Shown here: piece by piece, positions 5,108 through 10,645 of the stretch | How the letters are laid out: every line of letters begins with the position of its first letter | Position numbering within the stretch: position 1 is the first letter of the stretch | NCBI GenBank assembly: GCA_019057775.1 | Contig: JAHLWT010000131.1 | Coordinates: forward strand, 1 to 10,645 | Reading direction: 5' to 3' | DNA length: 10,645 nucleotides | DNA from: Promethearchaeota archaeon | GTDB lineage: Archaea > Asgardarchaeota > Lokiarchaeia > Sigynarchaeales > SOKP01 | Made by a program: the position numbers and the translations under genes | The notes under the pieces: generated by a model | Told to the model about the DNA's origin: nothing | Seen by the model: only the letters and a program-made list of their open reading frames with translations | Databases searched by the model: none

Positions 5108-6475
5108 ATGATTTCTTCGATTTTACGACTAAAAAACGAACATTTCTCTAACCAAAACATCGCTGAGTCTCTCAATCTCAGTGTATTTGTTGTAAGCAAG
5201 ATTCTTATAGAACATAAAAAACAAGATAAAAAGAAACTAACTATTCCTTTAATTTTCAAAGTAGTGGAGATGTGGAGCGCAGGGTACTCATTTGTAAAAA
5301 TAGCTAAAACTATGGAAATATCCAAAAATAGGGTTATCTACGTATTAGAACGCAGATTGGGAGATTTTCAGAATTACAAAATTCGATATCACATTACGAA
5401 ACAGGAGGTTGATATTGCCTGTCAACTCAGACAGAACGGATATGGTCATCCGGAAATCGCTCAAAAGATTAATCGCAGTAAAAATTTAACAAAAAAAATT
5501 ATTAAAGAAAATTTAAAGGATTACACTAAATACAAATATATTTCCCCCCAGAAACGTGAGATAAATAAAAAATTAACTTATAGAAATAGAAATAAAATGG
5601 AATGCCAAGCTAAAAAACTGCAGATCACGCCTCAAGTCGCTAATTTTTACATGAACTATAAACCTGTTATTCAATTATTTGATTCATTTATAGAAGATAT
5701 AAACAGTAAGCAACGTAAGAAAGTCCCCTTGGACAAATTTTCGAGCCTTCTCTTAGAAAACAAAGATCAAATTAAAAAGAACATATCAAAGACGTGCAAT
5801 TACTTCTTTAAGATGGGCATTTTTCGTGCTGAGAAAACTATTTTAGGTCTGGTGTTAGTGTTAAGTTTACCAACAATATCCCAAATCCAAATCTCGAATC
5901 TCGTTGCTATCAGTGACGTTGCGCTACGAGATAATCTCAAAATAAAAAATCTACGGCAGAATTTTGGTCATGCAATTAAAGAGGTTATTGATATCGATTT
6001 AATACTTGAGTATCTTGAGCAAATAATTATCTTAATTCAAAGAAAAAAAATACCACATGTAAAGAGCAGACTGTTAGAAGGATTTTTAATCAAAATTAAG
6101 CGAATAAAAGCCATCTCTAACAAAATCTTAAGGATTTTAACTGAAAAACAAGTATATAAGAAAGAATCTCTTATTCTCGCTACAGCAATTTATCTTTCTT
6201 ATCCGTTGATAAGTGCATTTGTTACGAGCGAAATTATCTTATATTCTTTAGATTTAAAAGTTAGTGAACACCAAATCTTAAAGTTCCAAAAAGATATTTC
6301 TATGCAGAAGATAAATATTCACCATCAATCTAATCTATTTAATCACCTTGGAAGATTATTAGAGGAGCATAGGACCAGCACTCTCTGCTTTAAGTGCGGG
6401 AATTTTATCTACGTACAACAATATCAAGAAAAAAAAATCTTCGTCTGTAAACATTGTTTAGCGCGTGATTTGTAA
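5108..6475 (+). CDS. TFB-like protein: three HTH units, two cyclin-like repeats, C-terminal zinc ribbon
   Basis: 455 residues. Three similar helix-turn-helix units stand in tandem: about 5-34 (FSNQNIAESLNLSVFVVSKI), 47-82 (YSFVKIAKTMEISKNRVIYV) and 97-132 (YGHPEIAQKINRSKNLTKKI). After a basic linker come two regions resembling the cyclin repeats of TFB: about 185-285 (ILGLVLVLSLPTISQIQISN, then VAISDVALRD) and 290-395 (ESLILATAIYLSYPLISAF). The end is a zinc ribbon with C427-x2-C430-x16-C447-x2-C450. TFB has its ribbon at the N-terminus, so the order here is permuted. A role in transcription, perhaps as an alternative TFB-like factor or sequence-specific regulator, is inference. The cyclin call rests on pattern, not alignment. 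The frame is open back to 5048, but the ATG at 5108 is the only ordinary start. No B-reader motif is visible. It appears to be a single-gene unit. Confidence 0.55.
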   Translation: MISSILRLKNEHFSNQNIAESLNLSVFVVSKILIEHKKQDKKKLTIPLIFKVVEMWSAGYSFVKIAKTMEISKNRVIYVLERRLGDFQNYKIRYHITKQEVDIACQLRQNGYGHPEIAQKINRSKNLTKKIIKENLKDYTKYKYISPQKREINKKLTYRNRNKMECQAKKLQITPQVANFYMNYKPVIQLFDSFIEDINSKQRKKVPLDKFSSLLLENKDQIKKNISKTCNYFFKMGIFRAEKTILGLVLVLSLPTISQIQISNLVAISDVALRDNLKIKNLRQNFGHAIKEVIDIDLILEYLEQIIILIQRKKIPHVKSRLLEGFLIKIKRIKAISNKILRILTEKQVYKKESLILATAIYLSYPLISAFVTSEIILYSLDLKVSEHQILKFQKDISMQKINIHHQSNLFNHLGRLLEEHRTSTLCFKCGNFIYVQQYQEKKIFVCKHCLARDL

Positions 6476-6491
6476 TTTCTAGAACTCAAAA

Positions 6492-6514
6492 TTCTTTTGT
6501 TATTTTAGTTTTTT
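6492..6514 (+). terminator. T-rich terminator of the TFB-like gene
   Basis: Just after the stop at 6475, the sequence carries TTCTTTTG, TTATTTTAG and then six T. Runs of T on the coding strand are the main archaeal stop signal. No convincing stem is present. Confidence 0.4.
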
Positions 6515-6544
6515 AGGCTCCTACCTAACTTTACTAATTTCAAA

Positions 6545-6556
6545 TTATATAAATAG
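6545..6556 (+). promoter_or_regulatory. TATA-like box before the zinc-finger gene
   Basis: TTATATAAATAG is a good box A and would start a transcript near 6575, covering the ATCTCGAT repeats and the whole open frame that begins at 6645. Confidence 0.45.
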
Positions 6557-6613
6557 CTATTGATTCTTGGAATTAATATTCCTTTGAATTACTTTGTGGA
6601 CGCTTTATTAAGT

Positions 6614-6640
6614 ATCTCGATAAATCTCGATAATCTCGAT
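6614..6640 (+). repeat. three ATCTCGAT direct repeats
   Basis: ATCTCGAT occurs at 6614-6621, 6624-6631 and 6633-6640, in steps of 10 and 9 bases, close to one helical turn. The motif is GC-richer than its surroundings and lies between the TATA-like box and the zinc-finger frame. It may be an operator bound by a protein on one face of the DNA. Alternatively it is part of a coding stretch, since a frame from GTG at 6596 runs through it (reading SINLDNLDI). Confidence 0.5.
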
Positions 6641-6644
6641 ATAA

Positions 6645-6740
6645 ATAGTAAACCAAACAACCCTCAACAGCAAAAAAATCCGAATTGGTGCTAAGGGAGA
6701 GAAGATTAAATGTAATTTCTGCAACAGTAAAGTTCTAGAT
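6645..6740 (+). other. in-frame upstream extension encoding the first half of a zinc finger
   Basis: The frame of the 6741 gene is open back to 6645 and contains KIKCNFCNSKVLDL. With the ARHLLKC that follows, it makes a C-x2-C-x9-H-x3-C finger (Cys codons 6711, 6720, 6762; His 6750). No ATG, GTG or TTG exists in this frame between 6645 and 6741. The real start is therefore a rare codon (ATC 6678 or ATT 6684) or lies in another frame. From GTG at 6596 a second frame reads to TAA at 6692 and would join this one if one A of the A7 run (6672-6678) were skipped or lost. Confidence 0.5.
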
Positions 6741-7166
6741 TTGGCACGACACCTTCTAAAATGCTACCGTAATCCAGAAAATAGTCCGCAAATCGAATTA
6801 GAGTGGGATCACGTAGAAGAATACGACGAGTTTAAAGAATTTTTAATAGAAAAACCTCGAACCGACAAAGAACGCGAATTTAATTCCGCCCTAATCCCAA
6901 ACGGAAACCCCTTCGAACAACCAATTAACGACTTGTTAAGCTACGCAAAAGAACTTCCTAACGCTCACAAGGGCAAAATGTTGCACAAAAAAATGGACGA
7001 AATGTTCACGAATGGCATAGAAGTGCGACTTTTGAACAAAAAAGAATATATTTCGCGTTTGAAAGAAAAAGTAAGGAAAGGTCAGCGCCTTTTCTTGTTA
7101 GATTGGCAAAAATCTATTACTATCGAAGAGATCGAAGCACACCAAGACGAGTTATGGGGGGCATAG
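6741..7166 (+). CDS. single zinc-finger protein of unknown function (5' end uncertain)
   Basis: 141 residues from TTG at 6741, the only ordinary start codon. That start would cut the zinc finger in half, leaving only its His and last Cys (ARHLLKC), so the true protein surely begins upstream. The finger is a C2HC type (C-x2-C-x9-H-x3-C), suited to binding DNA, RNA or protein. The rest is hydrophilic, acidic in the middle (EWDHVEEYDEF) and Lys/Arg-rich near the end (ISRLKEKVRKGQRLFLLDW), with no enzyme motif I recognise. Codons ending in C and G are much more frequent than in neighbouring genes, which suggests a different origin. A 28-codon ORF starts on the base after its stop. The broken 5' end may mean the copy is decaying. 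Confidence 0.6.
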   Translation: MARHLLKCYRNPENSPQIELEWDHVEEYDEFKEFLIEKPRTDKEREFNSALIPNGNPFEQPINDLLSYAKELPNAHKGKMLHKKMDEMFTNGIEVRLLNKKEYISRLKEKVRKGQRLFLLDWQKSITIEEIEAHQDELWGA

Positions 7167-7253
7167 ATGAACAAATTAGGAGATTATTTAGACAAAGAGA
7201 CTACAGATTTTATCGATAATTTTCCGTATAAAAATCTTATTTTTATTGATTAG
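7167..7253 (+). CDS. 28-residue ORF directly behind the zinc-finger gene
   Basis: ATG follows the previous stop codon without a gap and encodes MNKLGDYLDKETTDFID, then NFPYKNLIFID. It is acidic with a hydrophobic end and has no motif. Tight spacing suggests translational coupling. It may be a genuine small protein or the head of a longer gene lost by truncation; I cannot decide. Confidence 0.35.
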   Translation: MNKLGDYLDKETTDFIDNFPYKNLIFID

Positions 7254-7344
7254 TTACGAAAGTATATTGTTTATTAGAAGAAAAAAATAATAGGATTTAC
7301 TTGATAACTCAACACTTCCAGAAAGGCAAGGCAAAATAAAGCAT

Positions 7345-7369
7345 AACTTTTTTTATTCAAAACTTTTTT
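7345..7369 (+). terminator. tandem T-tracts
   Basis: AACTTTTTTT (7345-7354) and AACTTTTTT (7361-7369) stand in tandem about 90 bases past the 28-codon ORF. Two successive oligo-T runs are a typical archaeal terminator and probably separate the zinc-finger unit from the next operon. Confidence 0.5.
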
Positions 7370-7401
7370 CTTATTTGAACTATTCGATTCTCAACCAATC
7401 C

Positions 7402-7410
7402 TTATATTAA
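7402..7410 (+). promoter_or_regulatory. TATA-like box of the 7433-9050 operon
   Basis: TTATATTAA lies 23-31 bases before the ATG at 7433. With usual archaeal spacing the transcript would start at about the A of the ATG, so the mRNA may be leaderless. This agrees with the absence of a Shine-Dalgarno site. Two earlier ATGs (7418, 7426) lead to stops within a few codons. Confidence 0.45.
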
Positions 7411-7432
7411 TTGAAAAATGGCTTGATGAAAA

Positions 7433-7954
7433 ATGGATAAATGGATTGATGATGAAGACACAATAGAGGAAAAAAAGAAGAAGGAGGAAATCTATAACTC
7501 TTTATCAAAAGAAGAAAAGAAAGATTTAAAACAACAGCGGATTCGCAACTTGGTTCACAAAAGTAAAGAGAAGGAGCTTCTTAGCTCTAAAAGCAAGAAT
7601 CTTTTAGATAAAGTTATAGAATTTAAAGATTGGATTGACAACCGAACGTACATAAAAGGAGACATAGAAAGAATAGAAACATGGGTTGAAAATTTATACA
7701 TTCTTCTTCGCGAAAGTTCAGAAAGCAAGACTATACATAATAAAGAAGAAAGGACGAAAACCATCCAAGATTATAAGTCTATCCCAGTTAATTTTTTAGA
7801 CGAAAAAACGCGAGTTGCTCTAAATAAAAAACTCAAAGGTATGAATAAAACAAATTCAGATAACTATTATCTAAGAAAACTAAAAACTAGAGTAAGAGAA
7901 AAATTAAAAGAAGCGGAATATTATGCAATTTTAAGAGAAATATTAGAGTTATGA
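7433..7954 (+). CDS. charged, coiled-coil-rich protein of unknown function
   Basis: 173 residues. The first 60 are almost all Lys, Glu, Asp, Gln and Ser (EEKKKKEEIYNSLSKEEKKD), predicting a long charged helix or coiled coil. The middle (about 60-95) has heptad-like hydrophobics (VIEFKDWIDNRTYIKGDIER), and the end is again helical and basic (RKLKTRVREKLKEAEYY). It has no Cys, no signal peptide and no membrane segment, and I recognise no family. The stop codon is followed after one base by the start of the nucleotidylyltransferase gene, so the two are co-transcribed and probably coupled in translation. A structural or adaptor role beside that enzyme is possible, but only by position. Confidence 0.65.
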   Translation: MDKWIDDEDTIEEKKKKEEIYNSLSKEEKKDLKQQRIRNLVHKSKEKELLSSKSKNLLDKVIEFKDWIDNRTYIKGDIERIETWVENLYILLRESSESKTIHNKEERTKTIQDYKSIPVNFLDEKTRVALNKKLKGMNKTNSDNYYLRKLKTRVREKLKEAEYYAILREILEL

Positions 7955-7955
7955 T

Positions 7956-9050
7956 TTGAATTTGAAATTAGTTTGTCCAATCGCAGGTGTAGGAAAAAGA
8001 CTTCAGCCATTTACTTATTCAAAACCTAAAGCGTTCCTTAAAATTGCTGGGAAAAGGCTCATAGACCACATACTAATTAAGCTAAAAAGAACATTTCCAA
8101 AAAATACGGAAATTGCTTTCATTGTGGGCTATAAAAAACGACAAATAACAGAATATATTACCGAACATTTTTCTGATTACTTTAATATTGAATTTATCGA
8201 GCAGAAACCGCTTGGCTATTTAGCAGATACTCCCTTTTTTAGTGGTTTAGGAGATGCTATTTTACTAGCAAAAAAATTTGTTAATAATGACGATTTTTTC
8301 ATTTTTCTTAGCGATCGGCTTCCAATGGAAGACTATTCTTCAATTCTATTAACCTACCACCAAGGTAAATGCGACGGAGTAATAAATATTAAAAAAGTTG
8401 ATAATCCTAAGTTTTATGGAGTTACGGTAGTAGACGATGATGCTAAAATAAAAAAAATAGTGGAAAAACCACAAGAGTTTATTTCTGATTATGCTGTTTC
8501 TGGAGCTTATCTTTTTGGAAAAAAAATAGTGAATAGATTGTTTGAGCTTTTAGATAAACAAAGCAAAGTTAAGCTCGAAAACGGGAAAGAACATCTTTTT
8601 ACCCCAATAATAGAACAACTTATTAGTGAAGGGATTGTTTTTAAGGGGAATATAATGCAGAGTGAAATATTGGATTTCGGAAGACCAGAAACATTACTCG
8701 AAGGAAATCGATACTTGTTATCTGAAACCAAATTAAACGATCCACTATTTGAATCAAAATTCCAAACAGGAAATATTTTAGACTCTAAAATCGTTCCTCC
8801 GGTTTTCATAGGAAAAAATGTGAGCATTAAGAATTCAGTAATAGGTCCTAATGTTTCTATAGGAGATAATTTACATCTCGAAAAATGTATCCTCTCCGAA
8901 TCTGTAATTGGAGATGGAGTATTCCTAAGAAAAATAATTTCGTCAAACAGTATCATCGGAGATTACTCGATATTGGAGGACCTCATAAAGAAAAATATCA
9001 CAATTGGAGATTCTTCTTATATAACAACTTCGAAAATAAAATCTTTTTAA
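7956..9050 (+). CDS. sugar-phosphate nucleotidylyltransferase with left-handed beta-helix tail
   Basis: 364 residues. It joins a sugar 1-phosphate and an NTP to form an NDP-sugar, as RmlA- and GlmU-type enzymes do, for glycan or glycolipid synthesis in the cytoplasm. The N-terminal Rossmann-like domain has the signature AGVGKRLQPFT (10-20) and SKPKAFLKI with K25, a metal-site Asp in FLSD (D120), VEKP (169-172), SGAYLF (182-187) and LDFGRPE with D240. Residues 283-355 form hexapeptide repeats (VFIGKNVSIKNSVIGPNVSI), a short left-handed beta-helix. The exact sugar and nucleotide cannot be read from sequence. The usual GD at the metal site is SD here. The start is TTG at 7956 (or TTG at 7962), one base after the previous gene, and the signature follows at once, which supports it. 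Confidence 0.85.
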   Translation: MNLKLVCPIAGVGKRLQPFTYSKPKAFLKIAGKRLIDHILIKLKRTFPKNTEIAFIVGYKKRQITEYITEHFSDYFNIEFIEQKPLGYLADTPFFSGLGDAILLAKKFVNNDDFFIFLSDRLPMEDYSSILLTYHQGKCDGVINIKKVDNPKFYGVTVVDDDAKIKKIVEKPQEFISDYAVSGAYLFGKKIVNRLFELLDKQSKVKLENGKEHLFTPIIEQLISEGIVFKGNIMQSEILDFGRPETLLEGNRYLLSETKLNDPLFESKFQTGNILDSKIVPPVFIGKNVSIKNSVIGPNVSIGDNLHLEKCILSESVIGDGVFLRKIISSNSIIGDYSILEDLIKKNITIGDSSYITTSKIKSF

Positions 9051-9059
9051 TAAATAAAT

Positions 9060-9077
9060 AATAAAGAAAAAGTTTTT
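9060..9077. terminator. convergent intergenic A/T tract
   Basis: Only 25 bases separate the two convergent stop codons. AAAGAAAAAG gives a T-rich tract to the minus-strand amidase transcript, and GTTTTT (9072-9077) gives a T5 to the plus-strand operon, overlapping the amidase stop. A shared terminator is likely, though neither tract is strong. Confidence 0.35.
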
Positions 9078-10506
9078 AATTAAATTTGGGTCGCTTATCT
9101 TGCCATGGTGCAATTTCTTCAAAAGCTTTTGAGACTTGTAGAACTGTTTTTTCATCATATCGCTTTCCAACGATTTGCATTCCAATTGGCAAACCAGATT
9201 TAGTCCAACCTGAGGGAATTGAAGCAGCAGGTAATCCTGTCATATTAAAAGGAAATGTATATATCATCCAACTTACGGTACTTAATGTTTTTTTACCTAC
9301 TATAGGAAATACTGTTCCGGTTTCTAACCACCCAGGTTTAAAGGCAGGGTGTGGAGTTGTTGGTGTAACCAAGATATCATATTCTTTAAAATATTGATGC
9401 ATAACTTCGTAAACTCTCTTTCTTTGTTCTCTAGCCTTCCCAATATTCATAGAATTATTATCAAGACCTAATCTTATTGAACTTTTTAAGTCAGGGGTAA
9501 TATCTTCAGGCCTGTTGTTGTATTCTTTTTGTAAATCATAAGCATAACCTATGCTAACCAATGTTTTAAATGCCGTTCCAGGATTTTTGATTTTTAGTTT
9601 TGTTTCTTCTACTTCCCAGTCATATTTTTCAAACTTCTGAACACCATTGAGAACACTTTCTTTAACTTCATCTTCAAGAATTTTTCCAAATCCTAATGTC
9701 ATTGAATATCCAATCTTTAATTTCTTAGGTTTATCTTCAAAAATTTTAGTATAATCGATGTTATCATCGGGAAAACTATTACTGTCACCAGGATGATGTC
9801 CTTTCATTACATTCAACATTAATGCTGCATCTTCTACATAGCGAACTATTGGACCATAATGGTCCATTGACCAAAATGCTATAGTATCATGTGGATATCG
9901 AGGAATGCGTCCAAATGTTGGTTTTAGCCCATACACACCACAACAACTGCAAGGAAGTCTAATCGATCCTCCTCCATCTGATCCTAAAGCTAAAGGTCCT
10001 ATTCCCGCTGCAACTGAAGAAGCTGCACCTCCACTTGATCCTCCAGAATTTGTTTCTATATTCCAAGGATTTTTTGTTTCTCCAAAAAGTTTGTTATTTG
10101 TGAGACCAATAGATCCGAATTCGGGTGTATTTGTTTTTCCTAGAATTACACAACCAGCATTTTTTAATCGTTTTACAGTAACTTCATCTTCATCAGGGAT
10201 AAAATTCTCGTGTAGTAGTGAACCATAAGTAGTTCTAATTCCTTTTGTGAGCATTAAATCTTTAATTGATGTTGGAATTCCTATTAGAAGTCCAAGATCT
10301 TGTCCATTTTTAATAGAATCATCAGCTATTTTAGCCATTTCTCTTGCTAATTCAAAAGTAGGAGTACAATAAGCATTTATTATAGGATTGATTTTTTCAA
10401 TTCGTTCAATTATGGTTTCAGTAATTTCAATTGATGATAATTCTTGAGTTTTGATTTTTTCTCGCATCTCGAAAGCCGACATAAAACAGATATCTTCTTT
10501 ATTCAA
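9076..10506 (-). CDS. amidase-signature family enzyme
   Basis: 476 residues, a normal length for this family of Ser-cisSer-Lys hydrolases that cleave carboxamides to acid and ammonia. The triad is complete: K82 (TSIKDLM), S157 (NSGGSSGGAA) and S181 (SDGGGSIRLP). The distances of 75 and 24 residues equal those in mammalian fatty-acid amide hydrolase. Further family blocks are ILGKTNTPEFG (121-131), GLKPTFGRIPR (193-203) and, near the end, GLPAASIPSG and GLPIGMQIVG. The TPEFG block and the absence of gatB or gatC nearby argue against GatA, so it is more likely a stand-alone amidase; the substrate is unknown. There is no signal peptide, so it is cytoplasmic. The start is TTG at 10506, supported by GAGGT 8 bases upstream. 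It is convergent with the nucleotidylyltransferase operon. Confidence 0.88.
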   Translation of the reverse strand: MNKEDICFMSAFEMREKIKTQELSSIEITETIIERIEKINPIINAYCTPTFELAREMAKIADDSIKNGQDLGLLIGIPTSIKDLMLTKGIRTTYGSLLHENFIPDEDEVTVKRLKNAGCVILGKTNTPEFGSIGLTNNKLFGETKNPWNIETNSGGSSGGAASSVAAGIGPLALGSDGGGSIRLPCSCCGVYGLKPTFGRIPRYPHDTIAFWSMDHYGPIVRYVEDAALMLNVMKGHHPGDSNSFPDDNIDYTKIFEDKPKKLKIGYSMTLGFGKILEDEVKESVLNGVQKFEKYDWEVEETKLKIKNPGTAFKTLVSIGYAYDLQKEYNNRPEDITPDLKSSIRLGLDNNSMNIGKAREQRKRVYEVMHQYFKEYDILVTPTTPHPAFKPGWLETGTVFPIVGKKTLSTVSWMIYTFPFNMTGLPAASIPSGWTKSGLPIGMQIVGKRYDEKTVLQVSKAFEEIAPWQDKRPKFN

Positions 10507-10514
10507 AGTATTTT

Positions 10515-10519
10515 ACCTC
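10515..10519 (-). promoter_or_regulatory. Shine-Dalgarno site of the amidase
   Basis: Minus strand GAGGT, about 8 bases before TTG at 10506. It supports a TTG start rather than a later ATG. Confidence 0.6.
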
Positions 10520-10561
10520 AGTAGAATTAATTTTGATATATTAATGATCATTTGAAGGATC

Positions 10562-10570
10562 TAATATAAA
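10562..10570 (-). promoter_or_regulatory. TATA-like box of the amidase
   Basis: Minus strand TTTATATTA lies about 60 bases upstream of the start, predicting a leader of about 30 bases that keeps the Shine-Dalgarno site. A nearer AT-rich box at 10535-10544 would start the transcript at or past that site and is less suitable. Beyond it, up to the window end, I see only AT-rich sequence. Confidence 0.4.
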
Positions 10571-10645
10571 TTAATTTCTTTAATTATTGATAAAATAATT
10601 GTAGATTTCCAAAATCAAATTTTTAAGTTTAAAAAAATTATTATT

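Noticed and set aside
5101..5325. 74-codon minus-strand ORF at the start of the TFB-like gene
   Set aside because: It is antisense to the first HTH units and has no support of its own.
6380..6475. Zinc ribbon as a TnpB/IS605-type C-terminus (TSTLCFKCG...)
   Set aside because: The TSxxCxxCG look is similar, but the protein lacks the TnpB RuvC motifs and the usual residues after the last Cys pair; the preceding cyclin-like repeats fit TFB better. It remains an alternative for the ribbon alone.
6614..6640. CRISPR-like array
   Set aside because: Repeats are 8 bases with spacers of 1-2 bases, far too short; no cas genes are present.
8507..8956. 149-codon minus-strand ORF inside the nucleotidylyltransferase
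   Set aside because: It is the antisense shadow of a gene with clear family motifs.
9905..10228. 107-codon plus-strand ORF (Pro/Ser-rich) inside the amidase
   Set aside because: It is antisense to the Gly/Ser-rich catalytic core of the amidase, which produces Pro/Ser-rich readings.
9076..10506. GatA subunit of the tRNA-dependent amidotransferase
   Set aside because: The TPEFG block and surrounding sequence fit general amidases, and no gatB or gatC lies nearby. It cannot be fully excluded without a tree.

Overview
The window is about 30% GC and carries archaeal signals. A/T-rich TATA-type boxes lie upstream of several genes, T-rich tracts lie at gene ends, and one gene encodes a protein with two cyclin-like repeats and a zinc ribbon, the parts of the archaeal general factor TFB/TFIIB. 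Low GC, gene-sparse spacing and eukaryote-like parts fit an Asgard (Promethearchaeota-like) archaeon. That placement is inference; no rRNA or taxonomic marker is present.

Layout. On the minus strand, 52-2052 encodes a 666-residue protein with a C-terminal PD-(D/E)XK nuclease motif. Upstream of it, 2053-2713 has no intact gene but holds a 38-codon stump of uvrA (2212-2328, minus) that stops at the P-loop, and a strong hairpin/T-tract terminator. This terminator belongs to 2714-3454 (minus), an unrecognised secreted protein. Directly upstream of that gene's TATA box sits a complete IS630-family insertion sequence (3544-4703). It has identical 23-bp ends, a TA duplication, and a transposase split into two frames joined by an A9 slippery run.

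On the other side of the IS, 4842-4937 encodes a lipoprotein-like signal peptide that ends after 31 codons. It is followed by a short GC-rich block of foreign composition. Then comes 5108-6475, the most unusual gene: three N-terminal helix-turn-helix units, two TFB-like cyclin repeats and a C-terminal zinc ribbon, an order that looks permuted relative to TFB.

The segment 6500-7430 holds a zinc-finger gene whose finger is encoded upstream of the only ordinary start codon, three ATCTCGAT repeats in front of it, and a 28-codon ORF behind it. A likely two-gene operon follows (7433-9050): a charged coiled-coil protein and a sugar-phosphate nucleotidylyltransferase with a left-handed beta-helix tail. 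A convergent amidase-signature enzyme (9076-10506, minus) closes the window.

The right third (7433-10506) looks like ordinary metabolism. The left two thirds look like an accessory region with insertion, gene decay and possible transfer. Nothing in the sequence proves that the nuclease, the TFB-like protein and the zinc-finger protein work together; they are neighbours, not an operon.
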